DNA of 64,000 nucleotides from Mycobacterium asiaticum (GTDB taxonomy: Bacteria > Actinomycetota > Actinomycetes > Mycobacteriales > Mycobacteriaceae), in NCBI RefSeq assembly GCF_001668675.1, contig NZ_LZKQ01000159.1:35139-99138 (forward strand), written 5' to 3'. Of this stretch, positions 1 through 9,083 are shown piece by piece. Numbering within the stretch: the stretch's first letter is position 1; each line of letters begins with the position of its first letter. The position numbers were made by a program, and so were the translations under genes. A model generated the notes under the pieces. It saw nothing but the letters and a program-made list of their open reading frames with translations. It made no database searches and was not told where the DNA came from.

Positions 1-728
1 TTTCCGGCCATCGCGGCGCGCTCCAGCGCACCCAGCGCGTCTTGTTCGTGCAGCAGTTGCAGGCGGGCGTCACGGCCCAACATCGTTGGCACCAATGGCC
101 CCGCCAGATACCGGGACAGCGAGGTATCCATCGCTGGGCCGATCATGTTCGCCAGCCGTAAGATCGTCACCGCGATATCGGGCCGGCGCCGGCCCAGACC
201 GCGCACATAACCCTCGATGTCGAGGCTGTCTTTGGCAAACCCCTCCCGGAACGGCCGACGGCTGCTGCTGTCCTCGGTGAACATCACCGGATCGTGCGCA
301 CTCGACCCGTAGACCTCCGAGGTCGACTTCAGCACCACGCGGCGCACCGAGGGCGCCTTCTGACAGGCGGCGAACAACTGCATCGCACCCATCACGTTGA
401 GTTCCTTGAGCGCCGCGGTACCGCCGGATCGCGGTGCGTAGGACGCCGCCGCAGCGTGCACCACGGTGTCGACCTCGCCGTTGCGAATCACCTTGGCGAT
501 AAAGGGATTCCGGATGTCAGCGCGGACGAACTCGGCCCGTCCCATGCGCCGCAGCATGTCCTTGCTGGGCGCGATGGCGTCCACCGCGATGACGCGGTTG
601 ATCAGTGAGTTCTGTACCAGGCGGGCGACCAGGTAGCCGCCGAGGAACCGACAGGCACCGGTAACCAGCACTACCTTCGGGTAGTGCACGGTGTCGCCGC
701 CGCTGGCCCCCCCGTTCGACGAATCCAC
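1..728 (-). CDS. galE2: NAD-dependent epimerase/dehydratase, GalE2-like (3' end outside window)
   Basis: Partial gene: the start lies inside and the C-terminal part runs off the left edge, leaving 242 codons. The GTG start at 728 gives a protein with a Rossmann nucleotide-binding segment (VLVTGACRFLGGYL) at about residues 19-32, and a V-D-T-V-V-H-A-A segment typical of extended short-chain dehydrogenases acting on nucleotide sugars. The family interconverts or dehydrates NDP-sugars in the cytosol; the substrate here cannot be read from the sequence. Position next to the bS22 and BldC-like genes matches Rv0501 of M. tuberculosis. Family is certain; the GalE2 name rests on synteny. Confidence 0.85.
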   Translation of the reverse strand, partial: MDSSNGGASGGDTVHYPKVVLVTGACRFLGGYLVARLVQNSLINRVIAVDAIAPSKDMLRRMGRAEFVRADIRNPFIAKVIRNGEVDTVVHAAAASYAPRSGGTAALKELNVMGAMQLFAACQKAPSVRRVVLKSTSEVYGSSAHDPVMFTEDSSSRRPFREGFAKDSLDIEGYVRGLGRRRPDIAVTILRLANMIGPAMDTSLSRYLAGPLVPTMLGRDARLQLLHEQDALGALERAAMAG

Positions 729-795
729 TTTTACAGCCTAGCTACGAGCAGAAACAGCGGCGTTACGGACGAGTGACGGAGGGCGCCGGCAGAAC

Positions 796-897
796 TTACT
801 TGCCAAGTTTTCTGCGCTGCACCCGGGTGCGACGTAGCAGCTTGCGGTGCTTCTTCTTAGACATACGCTTGCGCCGCTTCTTGATTACTGAACCCAT
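796..897 (-). CDS. Small ribosomal protein bS22 (33 aa, AURKAIP1/COX24 type)
   Basis: A 33-codon gene of almost pure Lys/Arg composition, beginning [19 protein letters not shown] and ending RRKLGK. This corresponds to Rv0500B, the AURKAIP1/COX24-domain protein seen as bS22 in mycobacterial 70S ribosome structures, where it sits in the small subunit contacting rRNA. The ATG at 897 opens immediately at the basic sequence and the TAA at 796 closes it. It lies between galE2 and the BldC-like regulator on the same strand. It is easily missed because of its size, but the sequence is highly characteristic. Confidence 0.9.
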
Positions 898-983
898 GAA
901 CTCCGCATTCTTCACCCGTGTCCGGCTTATGACTTAACCCGGACACTTTACCCAACTGCGGGCCGGCAACACCAAACGACCGC

Positions 984-1041
984 CGAGCAGACGCAAAAGC
1001 ACCCGATAACCACCCTTTTCAGGAGCCTTTGCGTCTGCTCG
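984..1041. repeat. Inverted repeat with GAGCAGACGCA arms (14-bp stem)
   Basis: CGAGCAGACGCAAA at 984-997 is perfectly complementary to TTTGCGTCTGCTCG at 1028-1041, with a 30-nt loop. It lies between the 3' end of the BldC-like gene and the bS22 start, so it could end transcription of the former. A closely related pair of arms occurs at 30159-30216, which suggests a dispersed palindromic repeat rather than a gene-specific terminator. Confidence 0.7.
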
Positions 1042-1077
1042 CGCAGGAACGCAACGAGTCGCGCTGCGGGGTCGGGG

Positions 1078-1338
1078 CTAGCCCGCGTCGAAGTACGAGG
1101 TCTCCAGCATGTCGTGGACCGCCTTGGCGTGCACGCGGAAGGACCGCCCCACCCGGACCGCGGGCAGCTCGCCGTTGTGCACCAGCCGGTACACGGTCAT
1201 CTTGGACACCCGCATCAGCGCCGCGACTTCGGCGACGGTGAGGAACTGCGTCCGGCCCTGCCCGGCCTCGGCCGAACCGCCGGCGGGCGCCGCCTTACCT
1301 GCAGAATCCCGTGCTGATGGCCCGTTCGTAGACGTCAT
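1078..1338 (-). CDS. Helix-turn-helix DNA-binding protein, BldC/excisionase family
   Basis: 86-aa protein with a disordered N-terminal third rich in Ala, Gly and Ser, followed by a MerR/excisionase-type helix-turn-helix at about residues 32-80 (LTVAEVAALMRVSKMTVYRL, then the wing GELPAVRVGRSFRV). It matches Rv0500A in position and size. BldC-like proteins bind DNA as small cooperative units and act as developmental or metabolic regulators in actinobacteria; the target here is unknown. Start chosen at ATG 1338; an internal start nearer the HTH is possible because the N-terminal region is low complexity. Confidence 0.8.
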   Translation of the reverse strand: MTSTNGPSARDSAGKAAPAGGSAEAGQGRTQFLTVAEVAALMRVSKMTVYRLVHNGELPAVRVGRSFRVHAKAVHDMLETSYFDAG

Positions 1339-1478
1339 CGCTACCCAATCGTGTCAGGCCCGCGCAATGCCAGCGGCTTCCCCTCCGCTGGCACCCACAC
1401 GTGCATACAAAGAGGAGAATAGCGGGACTAGTGGGGTTACTGGTACTGGTGAGAGACAATCAGTTCAAAATTCTTGAA

Positions 1479-2357
1479 TTATTCCGATGTAATTCTTAGC
1501 TGCTCAGAGCGCTTTTTGGCGGCCTGGACGGCCGCGTCGACGGCGATCCGGAATCCGCCCCGTTCCAGTTCCCGCAGCGCAGCCACGGTAGTGCCGCCCG
1601 GCGAGCACACCGAGGCCCGCAACTGGGCGGGCGAGGTGTCCACCTGCAGCCCGCTCGGGCCGCCGTCAGCCGCTCGCTGGTCGGAGTCCATCCGCTCGAG
1701 CAGCATCGCCGCCGCACCGGCCATCGTCTGGGCGGCCAGGTCGGTGGCCACTTGACGGGTCAACCCCACCGCGACTCCGGCGTCCACCAGCGCTTCCACC
1801 AGCAGGAAGAAATACGCCGGGCCGGAGCCCGAGACCGCGGTCACCGCGTCCAGTTGCTTCTCCTCTACGGTGAGAACGCCGCCGACCGCGTCGAACAGCG
1901 CTGACACCTCCGCCAGTTGTTCGTCCGTGACGAACCGGCCCCTGGCCAGCGCCGTCACTCCCGCACCGACGAGTGCCGCCGCGTTTGGCATCGCCCGGAC
2001 GACCGGCGTCCCGGCCGGCAGTTTGGATTCGAACGAGGAGATGGTGACGCCGGCCGCGACGGTGACGAACACCTGCTCGCCGCTGTCGTGCTCGGCCGAG
2101 GTGGCGACCCCGGCGAGCTCGTCGATGACCGCCTCCACGTCGGCCGGTTTGACGGCGACCACGACGAACGTGGCGGTCTCGGCAGCATCCTTCGCCGAGT
2201 TCACCACCAGCACCCCGTAGTTACTGGACAGATATTTCGTCCGGTCCGGCATCCGTTCGGCGACCACCAAGTCCTTGACCTGCCGCCCCGCCCGCAGTAG
2301 CCCGGACAACAGTGCCTCGCCGATGCTGCCGCCGCCGATGATCGCGATTCTTGCCAT
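1479..2357 (-). CDS. proC: Pyrroline-5-carboxylate reductase
   Basis: 292 aa, the usual family length. It catalyses the last step of proline synthesis, NAD(P)H-dependent reduction of 1-pyrroline-5-carboxylate to proline, in the cytosol. The N-terminal dinucleotide motif IGGGSIGEALLSGLL is at residues 6-20; the signature region VVRAMPNAAALVGAG and the C-terminal dimerisation segment with AVSGSGPAYFFLLVEALVDAG and SPGGTT are all present. It is read in the same direction as the thioesterase-like gene upstream (30-bp gap) and the BldC-like gene downstream. Equivalent to Rv0500. Confidence 0.96.
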   Translation of the reverse strand: MARIAIIGGGSIGEALLSGLLRAGRQVKDLVVAERMPDRTKYLSSNYGVLVVNSAKDAAETATFVVVAVKPADVEAVIDELAGVATSAEHDSGEQVFVTVAAGVTISSFESKLPAGTPVVRAMPNAAALVGAGVTALARGRFVTDEQLAEVSALFDAVGGVLTVEEKQLDAVTAVSGSGPAYFFLLVEALVDAGVAVGLTRQVATDLAAQTMAGAAAMLLERMDSDQRAADGGPSGLQVDTSPAQLRASVCSPGGTTVAALRELERGGFRIAVDAAVQAAKKRSEQLRITSE

Positions 2358-2387
2358 GCCCGAAGCATGGCAGACCCGGCGGGTGAG

Positions 2388-3221
2388 TTACCCGGCAGGC
2401 ACCATGGCCAGTTGGCGAGCCTGCACGACCAACCGCCCGAGTTCGTCGACCACGATGTGATCCTCGTCGAACCAGTCGTGCCCGATCTCGACACAGGTGG
2501 CGATGATCCGCAGCCAGCCGTCCACGGGCAGTGACCGCAGCAGCGCGGTCAGCTGGACCGTCGGCGCCCAGCCGGTGCGGTCCACCGCGAAGGTCACCGG
2601 CGCCGACAGATCCCCGCACATCAATGCGAACAGCGCGTCGGGAGCCAGGTCGCGTGGGCGCGCCCACATCTGGATCACCGGGGGCCGCCCATCCGCCGGA
2701 GATTCCATCGTCGACAGCACGGGGCGGATGTCGCAACCGGCGCCCAGATGCACCAGGCCCGACAACGGGTGGCCAGGCCCGATCGGGGCCAGGTCGTCGG
2801 GCGGCCGCGGGGCCATCAGATCCACCACGGGGTTGGCCGACAACAGCGGCGCCGTCTCACCGGGCAGGTGGTGTTCCGGCTCGCCCAGCGTCACGACGGC
2901 GTGCACGGCGGTGCGCTCCCCCTGCATCAGCTCCACGTCGACCACGCTGATCCGGCGGCCGCGTTTGCGCAGCGTGGTCACCAGTCGCATCGCTCCCGGG
3001 TCGGGAGCGGACAGGAAGTTCGCCGACACTGCGACCGGTTGCAGCGCGTCACCGCCGTGCGCGGTGCGGGCGGCGTTGGCGCACAGCGCCACCATCACCC
3101 CGCCGTGCACCTTGGGACCGATGGTCCAGTGCTCGTTCAACTCGCCGTCGAAGACGTGGCACGCGTCGTCGGCGTCAATCGGCCGCAGCGCCATCGCGCT
3201 GCTGAACAGGGATTCGGTCAT
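2388..3221 (-). CDS. Acyl-CoA thioesterase-like (hotdog) protein, Rv0499-type
   Basis: 277 aa. The N-terminal half carries a hotdog-type segment (HWTIGPKVHGGVMVALCANA) and the overall layout of two fused hotdog halves seen in TesB-like mycobacterial proteins; the C-terminal half contains IQMWARPRD and LTALLRSLP. Members of this group hydrolyse or bind acyl-CoA thioesters, but the substrate is not predictable. The ATG at 3221 overlaps the stop of the upstream isomerase-like gene, so the two are translationally coupled and probably transcribed with proC. Confidence 0.75.
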   Translation of the reverse strand: MTESLFSSAMALRPIDADDACHVFDGELNEHWTIGPKVHGGVMVALCANAARTAHGGDALQPVAVSANFLSAPDPGAMRLVTTLRKRGRRISVVDVELMQGERTAVHAVVTLGEPEHHLPGETAPLLSANPVVDLMAPRPPDDLAPIGPGHPLSGLVHLGAGCDIRPVLSTMESPADGRPPVIQMWARPRDLAPDALFALMCGDLSAPVTFAVDRTGWAPTVQLTALLRSLPVDGWLRIIATCVEIGHDWFDEDHIVVDELGRLVVQARQLAMVPAG

Positions 3222-4063
3222 CAGCGCAGCAGATGGGTCCGGGCGAACTGGAGGGACTCGGTCAGCATCGCCTCACGTTCGGCGGCCGAGCGCGCCGACG
3301 AGGTGGACACTTCCAGCACGACGTGTCCGGTGAAGTCGCCCGCGGCCAGCATCTGGCAGACCTCGGCGGTCGGTTGGGTGCCGCGACCGGGCACCAAATG
3401 TTCATCAGCCGGCGAACCACTGCCGTCGCACAAGTGCAGGTGGACCAGCCCCGAACCCATCCGCCGGGCCATCTCCAGGGAGTCGGTGCCGGCGGTGGAG
3501 GTGTGCGAGAGATCCAGGGTGTAGTGGGCGTGATCGCCGTCGAGCGGGTCGTAGGACGGGGCAAAAGCCGAGATCGCCGGCCCGGGACCACCACCGCGCC
3601 GGCGCATCCGCTCCCGAGTCTGGTCCGAGCCGAAGAATCGGTCGGCCCGGAACGGGAACATGTTCTCCACGGCCACCATGACGCTGCTCGACGCTTCCAG
3701 CGCCATCACTTGGTCGCGGAATCCCTCGGCGTAACGCCGCTGCCACCGGAACGGCGGGTGCACGACGACGGTCTGGGCGCCCAGCTGCTCGGCGGCCCGC
3801 ACGCTGCGGTCCAGCTTGACGATCGGGTTGGCGCCCCACACGCGCTGCGAGATCAGCAGGCAGGGAGCGTGCACCGACAGCACCGGCACCCGGTAGCGCC
3901 GCGACAGCTTGCCGACGGCGGCGATGTCCTGGCTCACCGACTCGCCCCACACCATCAGCTCGACCCCGTCGTAGCCCAGGCGGGCCGCATACTCGAACGC
4001 GGCCTCGGCCCGCAAGGGATACACCGAGGCCGTCGACAAGCCGACTTTGATTGCTGGGCGCAC
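3221..4063 (-). CDS. Sugar phosphate isomerase/epimerase-like TIM-barrel protein, Rv0498-type
   Basis: 280 aa with the layout of the xylose isomerase-like TIM-barrel (AP endonuclease family 2) superfamily: an opening strand with GLSTASVYPL, the segment LGYDGVELMVW, then PVLSVHAP, QTVVVHPPFRW, VAVENMF, YTLDLSHTS and LVHLHLCDGSG, each supplying His, Glu or Asp residues expected at a divalent-metal site. Real substrates in this family vary widely, so no reaction is assigned. It ends by overlapping the thioesterase-like gene by one base and lies 16 bp after the membrane-protein gene, consistent with one operon. Confidence 0.8.
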   Translation of the reverse strand: MRPAIKVGLSTASVYPLRAEAAFEYAARLGYDGVELMVWGESVSQDIAAVGKLSRRYRVPVLSVHAPCLLISQRVWGANPIVKLDRSVRAAEQLGAQTVVVHPPFRWQRRYAEGFRDQVMALEASSSVMVAVENMFPFRADRFFGSDQTRERMRRRGGGPGPAISAFAPSYDPLDGDHAHYTLDLSHTSTAGTDSLEMARRMGSGLVHLHLCDGSGSPADEHLVPGRGTQPTAEVCQMLAAGDFTGHVVLEVSTSSARSAAEREAMLTESLQFARTHLLR

Positions 4064-4079
4064 TGTCTGTCTGTTGCGC

Positions 4080-5120
4080 CTAACCCGTTTGCAGCAGGGC
4101 CATGGGCCCGAGGGTGATCAGCGCACCCACCGCGACCGCGATCAAAGTGCTGGCGATGTCCTCTGTCTTGCGGACCACGCGCACCCCCACCACCAATCCC
4201 AGGATGACCAGCACCGACAGCACCAACGCCACGATGGAGTTCCAGCGCCAGAGCTGGTCGAAGGCGATGAACAACCCGGCACCGAAAGCCACCGCGAGGA
4301 TCGACTGCAGCACCGTCAGTAAGCCGGCGCCGATCGCCGCCATCCGGTCGGACGAGCGCCGTGGCCGGACTGCGCGGTCGGAATCCTCGGGTTCGCCCTC
4401 GTCGAACAGGTCGGGCACGCTGCGCCGCCGCGCCACCTCGTCGGCCAGGGACTGCCCGCCGAAGAGGGTGTGCTCCTCGTCGTCGTCGGATCCCTGTAGA
4501 TAGGAACGCACATACGCGGAGTCCTCGACCGCCGTTTCGGCTTCGCGGACCTCGCTGTCCATGACATCCACGGACGCGTCGGTGTAATGGCCCACCGGGT
4601 CGGGACTCATGCCCTCGGCGCCGGACCGCTGGCCCTGCTCGTCAGCGACGTCCAAGTCGACGTCGAGGTGGCGCAGCGGTCGTGGGTACTCGCTACGTTC
4701 GGGTCCGGTCTTGCGCTGCGCAATCGGTTCGGACTTGGGCCAGCGGGGCTCCGGTTCGGACCAGTACACCGATTTCGTCTCGGGTTCGACGTCCGCTTCG
4801 GGCTCGGCGAGGGCGGCCTCGACCGGCTCGGCCTCAACCGGCTTGGCCTCAACCGGCTTGGCCTCGACCGCGTCCGGTTCGGCGACCTGGATGCCGCTGG
4901 TGGCGGGCGCCGGGCGGGACGGCTCTTGGTGGCGCTCCTCGTGGCGCTCGTCGCGGATAACGGGAATCTCGCCGGTCAGCTCGGCGACGCTGATCGAGTC
5001 GTCACCACGGCGACGACGGCGCCGGCGGGTGACCGCTGGGGCGCCGATGGTGCCGTTCCTGGCCAGCAGCTCGGCCACCGAGATTTGCTTGGTCTCCTCG
5101 GATTCAGGTCCGGTCATCAT
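4080..5120 (-). CDS. Acidic membrane protein with ISVAEL motifs, Rv0497-type
   Basis: 346 aa. The long N-terminal part is cytosolic in character: it contains two short similar motifs ([12 protein letters not shown] near residue 12 and [12 protein letters not shown] near 42) separated by a run of arginines, then a Pro/Glu/Val-rich acidic region including a repeated VEAKP block. The last about 85 residues hold three hydrophobic segments ([55 protein letters not shown]). Function unknown. Its ATG overlaps the ppx1 stop by 4 bp, so it is coupled to ppx1. Confidence 0.8.
   Translation of the reverse strand: MMTGPESEETKQISVAELLARNGTIGAPAVTRRRRRRRGDDSISVAELTGEIPVIRDERHEERHQEPSRPAPATSGIQVAEPDAVEAKPVEAKPVEAEPVEAALAEPEADVEPETKSVYWSEPEPRWPKSEPIAQRKTGPERSEYPRPLRHLDVDLDVADEQGQRSGAEGMSPDPVGHYTDASVDVMDSEVREAETAVEDSAYVRSYLQGSDDDEEHTLFGGQSLADEVARRRSVPDLFDEGEPEDSDRAVRPRRSSDRMAAIGAGLLTVLQSILAVAFGAGLFIAFDQLWRWNSIVALVLSVLVILGLVVGVRVVRKTEDIASTLIAVAVGALITLGPMALLQTG
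4815..4874. repeat. Four tandem 15-bp units inside the Rv0497-like gene
   Basis: Four consecutive 15-bp units of the form GGCCTCRACCGGCTY lie at 4815, 4830, 4845 and 4860. On the coding strand they encode repeated five-residue units of the [10 protein letters not shown] type. In-frame period of 15 means unit number can change without breaking the gene. Confidence 0.8.
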
Positions 5121-6133
5121 TTGCTGCCTCTCGATCGGGTGGGCGCGGTCCGATCAACTAACACGCCTCCAGCATCGCGCACCGGAGTCTGCATGAGCGC
5201 GGTTCCGTCGGCTTCGCTGTCGAGTTTGCGCAGGATGAGACCTTCCCGTAGCGCCCACGGGCAGATCTCCACCGCTTCAATCGACAGCGCTCGCATACTC
5301 GCCTCCGCTACCAGAGCTCCCGCCACGATCTGCGGCGCACGCTCGGCGCTCACTCCTTCCAGTTCGGCCCGGTCAGCGGTCGTCATCCTAGAGATGAAAG
5401 ATATGAGTTGTCTGAGGCCGTTTGCTGTGAGCGTCCGCTTCACCCGCGGCCCGGCGGCCGACGGGGCGGCGCCGGTGAGCCGCGCCAGCGACCGGAACGT
5501 CTTCGACGTGGCGACCGCGAGGTCGGGTTCACCGGCCTCCAGGACCGTTGCGGCGGCGTCGGCGAGCTCAGCGTCCAGCCAGTCGCGCAGCATCGCCACC
5601 CGGCGCCGGCCGGGCGGGTCGTCGGGTAGCCATTCCCGGGTCAGCCGCCCGGCGCCCAACGGTAGCGACATCGCGACCTCGGGCTCCTCATCCACTCCGC
5701 TGGACACCTCCAGCGACCCGCCGCCGATGTCGAGGTTGACGATGCGTCCCGCGCTCCATCCGAACCAGCGCCGCACGGCCAGGAAGGTCAGGCGGGACTC
5801 GTCGACGCCGCGCAGCACCTGCAACTCGAGACCGGTCTCCTTGCGCACCCGGGCCAGCACGTCGTCGGAGTTCTCGGCGTCGCGGACCGCGGACGTGGCG
5901 AACGCCATCAGCTCGGCGCAGCCCGAGCTGACCGCGATCTTGGCGAATTCGTCGATGGTGGAGATCAGCTTGTCGGCGCCGCGCTTGGTGATTTTGCCGG
6001 AGCTGTCGGTCGCCTCGGCCAGGCGCAGGGTGGCCTTGGTGGAGCTCATCGGGGTCGGATGCCCGCCCCGATGCGCGTCAACCACCAATAAATGGACGGT
6101 ATTGCTACCCACGTCCAGCACGCCCAATCGCAC
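5117..6133 (-). CDS. ppx1: Exopolyphosphatase (Ppx/GppA family)
   Basis: 338 aa of the ASKHA phosphotransferase fold. The phosphate-1 motif [15 protein letters not shown] is at residues 5-19, the phosphate-2 motif [12 protein letters not shown] lies mid-protein, and [11 protein letters not shown] near the C-terminus is the usual family ending. The length equals the short Ppx1 type (no extra C-terminal domains). Family members release phosphate from short polyphosphate, or act on pppGpp; the M. tuberculosis counterpart Rv0496 is reported as a short-chain exopolyphosphatase. First gene of a probable ppx1 to proC operon; divergent from the gene at 6240. Confidence 0.92.
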   Translation of the reverse strand: MRLGVLDVGSNTVHLLVVDAHRGGHPTPMSSTKATLRLAEATDSSGKITKRGADKLISTIDEFAKIAVSSGCAELMAFATSAVRDAENSDDVLARVRKETGLELQVLRGVDESRLTFLAVRRWFGWSAGRIVNLDIGGGSLEVSSGVDEEPEVAMSLPLGAGRLTREWLPDDPPGRRRVAMLRDWLDAELADAAATVLEAGEPDLAVATSKTFRSLARLTGAAPSAAGPRVKRTLTANGLRQLISFISRMTTADRAELEGVSAERAPQIVAGALVAEASMRALSIEAVEICPWALREGLILRKLDSEADGTALMQTPVRDAGGVLVDRTAPTRSRGSK

Positions 6134-6239
6134 GAACTAAAAGTAGCGTGCGTGGCGATCGTGACCTGCCGGGCGGTGCGCGACTCGCGCTCGGCGGCGA
6201 ACACGGTAGCCACCGCGATACTGGACTAACGTTGCAAGC

Positions 6240-7019
6240 GTGGAGAACTCGCGGCCCGGGCAGGAGGTCGAACTGGACTTCGCCCGCGAATGGGTGGAGT
6301 TCTACGACCCCGACAACCCTGAGCACTTGATCGCGGCCGACATGACCTGGCTGCTGTCGCGCTGGACCTGCGTGTTCGGCACGCCCGCCTGCCAGGGCAC
6401 GGTGGCAGGCCGTCCGGACGACGGGTGCTGCTCACACGGCGCGTTCCTGTCCGACGACGACGACCGCGCCCGACTGGACGACGCGGTGCAGAAGCTGACC
6501 AGCAAGGACTGGCAGTTCCGGGACAAGGGCCTGGGCCGCAAGGGGTATCTCGAGCTCGACGAATACGACGGCGAGCCGCAATATCGCACCCGCAAGCACA
6601 AGAATGCGTGCATCTTCCTGAATCGGCCGGGCTTCCCCGGCGGCGTCGGGTGCGCGCTCCACAGCAAAGCCCTGAAGCTGGGCGTGCCGCCGCTGACCAT
6701 GAAGCCCGACGTCTGCTGGCAGCTGCCGATCCGCCGCAGCCAGGACTGGGTGACGCGGCCCGACGGCACCGAGATCCTCAAGACCACCCTCACCGAATAC
6801 GACCGCCGTGGTTGGGGTTCCGGGGGTGCCGACCTGCACTGGTACTGCACCGGGGATCCGGCGGCGCACGTCGGCGCGCAGCCGGTGTGGCAGAGCCTGG
6901 CCGACGAGCTCACCGAACTCCTCGGCGAGAAGGCCTACGCGGAGTTGGCCGCAATGTGCAAGCGCCGCAGCCAATTAGGGCTTATCGCAGTCCACCCGGC
7001 GACGCGCGCTGCCGAGTAA
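6240..7019 (+). CDS. Conserved cysteine-rich protein, Rv0495c-type
   Basis: 259 aa, soluble. Cysteines recur in clusters: [41 protein letters not shown] and [10 protein letters not shown]. The pattern resembles YkgJ/DUF3109-type proteins thought to hold zinc or an iron-sulfur centre, but that is inference. GTG at 6240 is used because it gives the first residues of the conserved region; M. tuberculosis annotation is somewhat longer at the N-terminus. It is divergent from ppx1 and convergent with the GntR gene (5-bp gap). No enzymatic role can be given. Confidence 0.75.
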   Translation: MENSRPGQEVELDFAREWVEFYDPDNPEHLIAADMTWLLSRWTCVFGTPACQGTVAGRPDDGCCSHGAFLSDDDDRARLDDAVQKLTSKDWQFRDKGLGRKGYLELDEYDGEPQYRTRKHKNACIFLNRPGFPGGVGCALHSKALKLGVPPLTMKPDVCWQLPIRRSQDWVTRPDGTEILKTTLTEYDRRGWGSGGADLHWYCTGDPAAHVGAQPVWQSLADELTELLGEKAYAELAAMCKRRSQLGLIAVHPATRAAE

Positions 7020-7023
7020 CGCC

Positions 7024-7749
7024 TCAGCTGGCGCCATTGCCCTTGGTATACGCAAGGACCATGCGCAGCGCGCTCGCGTTTGCGTAGGCCTCCACCGCGG
7101 TGGCAGCGGCCGCGGCATCGTGTGCGCGCACCGCGTCGGCGATTGCCTGCAGGTCCGCCAGCACCGCGCCGGCGTCGTCATATGCTCCGGTGAGTTCGTG
7201 TTCACGGCCGCCGAAGGCGTGTTCCACCCAGCGATACAGCAAACCCAGCGCCCGGTTGCGGGTGCTGTGGATCAGGACATGAAAGAAAGCCAGATCGGCC
7301 GTCTGGCGCGCGGCGGCGGTGGCGGTGTCCCGCACCGCGTTCAGCGCGGTAGTCAACGCCTCGCCGTCCTCCGCGGTGCCGCGCTCGGCCGCCAGCCGGC
7401 CGATCAGCGGGCCCAGTGCCCCCCGAATCTCGAGTAACTCGACCAGGAAATCCGGGCCCAGCCTGCGCACCAGAGCCTCGACCACCGCCGGATGAGTGAG
7501 GCCTTCGGGGTCGCACACCACGCTGCCGCTGCCGTGCCGAACTTCGATCAGCCCCATCTGTTGCAGGCGGGCCAGGCCTTGGCGCAACGAGGTGCGGTTG
7601 ACCCCGAGTTGATCTGCGAGTTCGCGCTCCGGCGGCAGCGTCGAGCCCGGCGGGAAGACGCCATCGAGGATCGCGTCGGCAATCGACGCGGCGATCTGTT
7701 CGTCGACGCGCTGGCGGTCGGGCGGAGGTATCGGAGTTGACTGGTTCAT
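7024..7749 (-). CDS. GntR-family (FadR-type) transcriptional regulator, Rv0494-type
   Basis: 241 aa. Winged helix at about residues 14-75 ([40 protein letters not shown]), then an all-helical FCD-like effector domain. The ATG at 7749 is chosen over an in-frame ATG at 7812 because the longer form would add 21 residues not belonging to the family and would overlap the divergent gene's start. The M. tuberculosis counterpart is described as a lipid-responsive FadR-type regulator. A perfect palindrome covers the start codon (7748-7762), suggesting autorepression. Confidence 0.9.
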   Translation of the reverse strand: MNQSTPIPPPDRQRVDEQIAASIADAILDGVFPPGSTLPPERELADQLGVNRTSLRQGLARLQQMGLIEVRHGSGSVVCDPEGLTHPAVVEALVRRLGPDFLVELLEIRGALGPLIGRLAAERGTAEDGEALTTALNAVRDTATAAARQTADLAFFHVLIHSTRNRALGLLYRWVEHAFGGREHELTGAYDDAGAVLADLQAIADAVRAHDAAAAATAVEAYANASALRMVLAYTKGNGAS

Positions 7750-7762
7750 TGGCTCAACCAAT
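7742..7762. promoter_or_regulatory. Candidate GntR/FadR operator
   Basis: ATTGGCTCAACCAAT at 7748-7762 is a perfect palindrome with a 5-nt centre, and TGGTT (7742-7746) pairs with AACCA (7756-7760) in the same stretch. TGGT...ACCA half-sites are typical of FadR-subfamily GntR proteins. It sits over the regulator's own start codon and 15 bp before the divergent operon starting at 7777, so one site could control both. Confidence 0.6.
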
Positions 7763-7776
7763 ATAGTAGGCTCGAG

Positions 7777-8745
7777 ATGACGAAGGGAACAGCCGTGGAT
7801 GGCGAAATGCACTCAGCGGTGGCTCCGCGCTGGCGGGGGAAGCCCGGACGCCTGGAAGTCTGGTACTCCACGCTCACCGACCCGGCCACCCGCGCCGCCC
7901 TGTGGGTGCACTGCGAGACGGTCGCCCCCGCCGCCGGTGAGCCCTACGCGCTCGGCTGGGCGACCTGGTTCCCGCCCGACGGACCGCCGCGCACCGAGCG
8001 CTTCGGCCCCGAGCCCGTCCAGCCCTCCTCGGGCCCGGACTGGTTCCGGGCAGCGGGCGCGGTGGTGGGTCCGGAGAAGCTGAGCGGGCACGCGCGATCC
8101 ATCGCCTGGGACCTGTCCTGGAAGGACACCGCGGCACCGCTGTGGACATTCCCGCGCCTGGCGTGGGAACGCGAGTTGCTGCCCGGCGCCCAGGTCGTGC
8201 TCGCACCCACCGCTGACTTCACCGGCGCACTGACCATCGACGGCAGCGCCGTTGCCGTCGACAACTGGCGCGGCAACGTCGCCCACATCTACGGGCACGG
8301 CAACGCCAAGCGCTGGGCCTGGGTGCACGCCGACCTCGGGGACGGCGATGTCTTGGAGGCCGTTGCCGCGGTATCACACAAGCCCGGGCTCAACCGCCTG
8401 GCGCCGCTGGCGTTCATCCGCTTCCGCATTGACGGAAAGGACTGGCCCACAAGCGGATTACCGTCACTGCGGATGCGAACAACGCTCGGCGTGCAGCACT
8501 GGCAGCTGGAGGGCCGCATCGGTCGCCGCGACGTGCTGATCCGGGTCGATCAGCCCCCGGAGCGGTGCGTGAGCCTGGAATACACCGATCCCGACGGCGG
8601 CAAGTGCGTATGCACCAACACCGAGCAGGCCGACGTCTACGTGGAACTCGGTGACCGGCGGTGGGCGGTGCAGGGGACCGGTCACGCCGAAGTCGGCCTG
8701 CGCGGCGCCGACGCTCCCGCTGTCAATGAGAGGACACCACAATGA
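7777..8745 (+). CDS. Conserved protein, Rv0493c-type (lipocalin/hydroxyneurosporene-synthase-like fold possible)
   Basis: 322 aa, mostly beta-rich with many Trp and Tyr residues ([48 protein letters not shown]). The latter segment, with the WxGxxxHxYG pattern, resembles tocopherol-cyclase/CrtC-like hydratase families, which bind hydrophobic substrates in a beta barrel; this is inference only. First gene of a three-gene operon with ATGA overlaps (8742 and 9080), transcribed away from the GntR regulator, so probably part of a lipid-related unit. Confidence 0.7.
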   Translation: MTKGTAVDGEMHSAVAPRWRGKPGRLEVWYSTLTDPATRAALWVHCETVAPAAGEPYALGWATWFPPDGPPRTERFGPEPVQPSSGPDWFRAAGAVVGPEKLSGHARSIAWDLSWKDTAAPLWTFPRLAWERELLPGAQVVLAPTADFTGALTIDGSAVAVDNWRGNVAHIYGHGNAKRWAWVHADLGDGDVLEAVAAVSHKPGLNRLAPLAFIRFRIDGKDWPTSGLPSLRMRTTLGVQHWQLEGRIGRRDVLIRVDQPPERCVSLEYTDPDGGKCVCTNTEQADVYVELGDRRWAVQGTGHAEVGLRGADAPAVNERTPQ

Positions 8746-9083
8746 GTTTCGCTCTGGATCCACCGCTGCTGTTCGCCTCGGGGGTGCTCATTGAGCGCCA
8801 TGTCCCGGTGCAGCGCCGCGAGGTTGTCGAGGCGGCCGTGATGGGCGTGTTCTTCGCCGGATCGTTCGGCCTCTACAACAACGTGCCCGGGCTGGGCTTC
8901 CTGTGGCGTCCGTTCCGCGCCCAGAACGGCCGCGACTTCATGTGGAACAGTGGGGTTTTCGGCGTCGACACCGCGAAGGCGGAGTGGCCCCTGCACGCGG
9001 CGGCCGGCGGGATCTTCGCGACCTACCCGTTCTTCCTCAAGCTCGGACGCGGCGTCGGGCGACTGCTGTCCGCCCGCTCATGA
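8742..9083 (+). CDS. Small conserved hypothetical protein, Rv0492A-type
   Basis: 113 aa. ATG overlaps the stop of the preceding gene by 4 bp and its own stop overlaps the oxidoreductase start by 4 bp. It has two moderately hydrophobic stretches (AAVMGVFFAGSFGLYNNVPG and AAAGGIFATYPFFLKLGRGV) that could associate with membrane. No domain recognised. Tight coupling on both sides suggests it is a partner or accessory subunit for the GMC-type oxidoreductase. Confidence 0.75.
   Translation: MSFALDPPLLFASGVLIERHVPVQRREVVEAAVMGVFFAGSFGLYNNVPGLGFLWRPFRAQNGRDFMWNSGVFGVDTAKAEWPLHAAAGGIFATYPFFLKLGRGVGRLLSARS

Noticed and set aside
3268..3283. CCTCACGTTCGGCG, matching the arm of the palindromes at 62 kb
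   Set aside because: It is inside the coding sequence for the isomerase-like protein, has no second arm nearby, and fits normal codon usage; probably chance.
4587..6140. 517-aa plus-strand frame
   Set aside because: Runs antisense through the Rv0497-like gene and ppx1; no recognisable domain.
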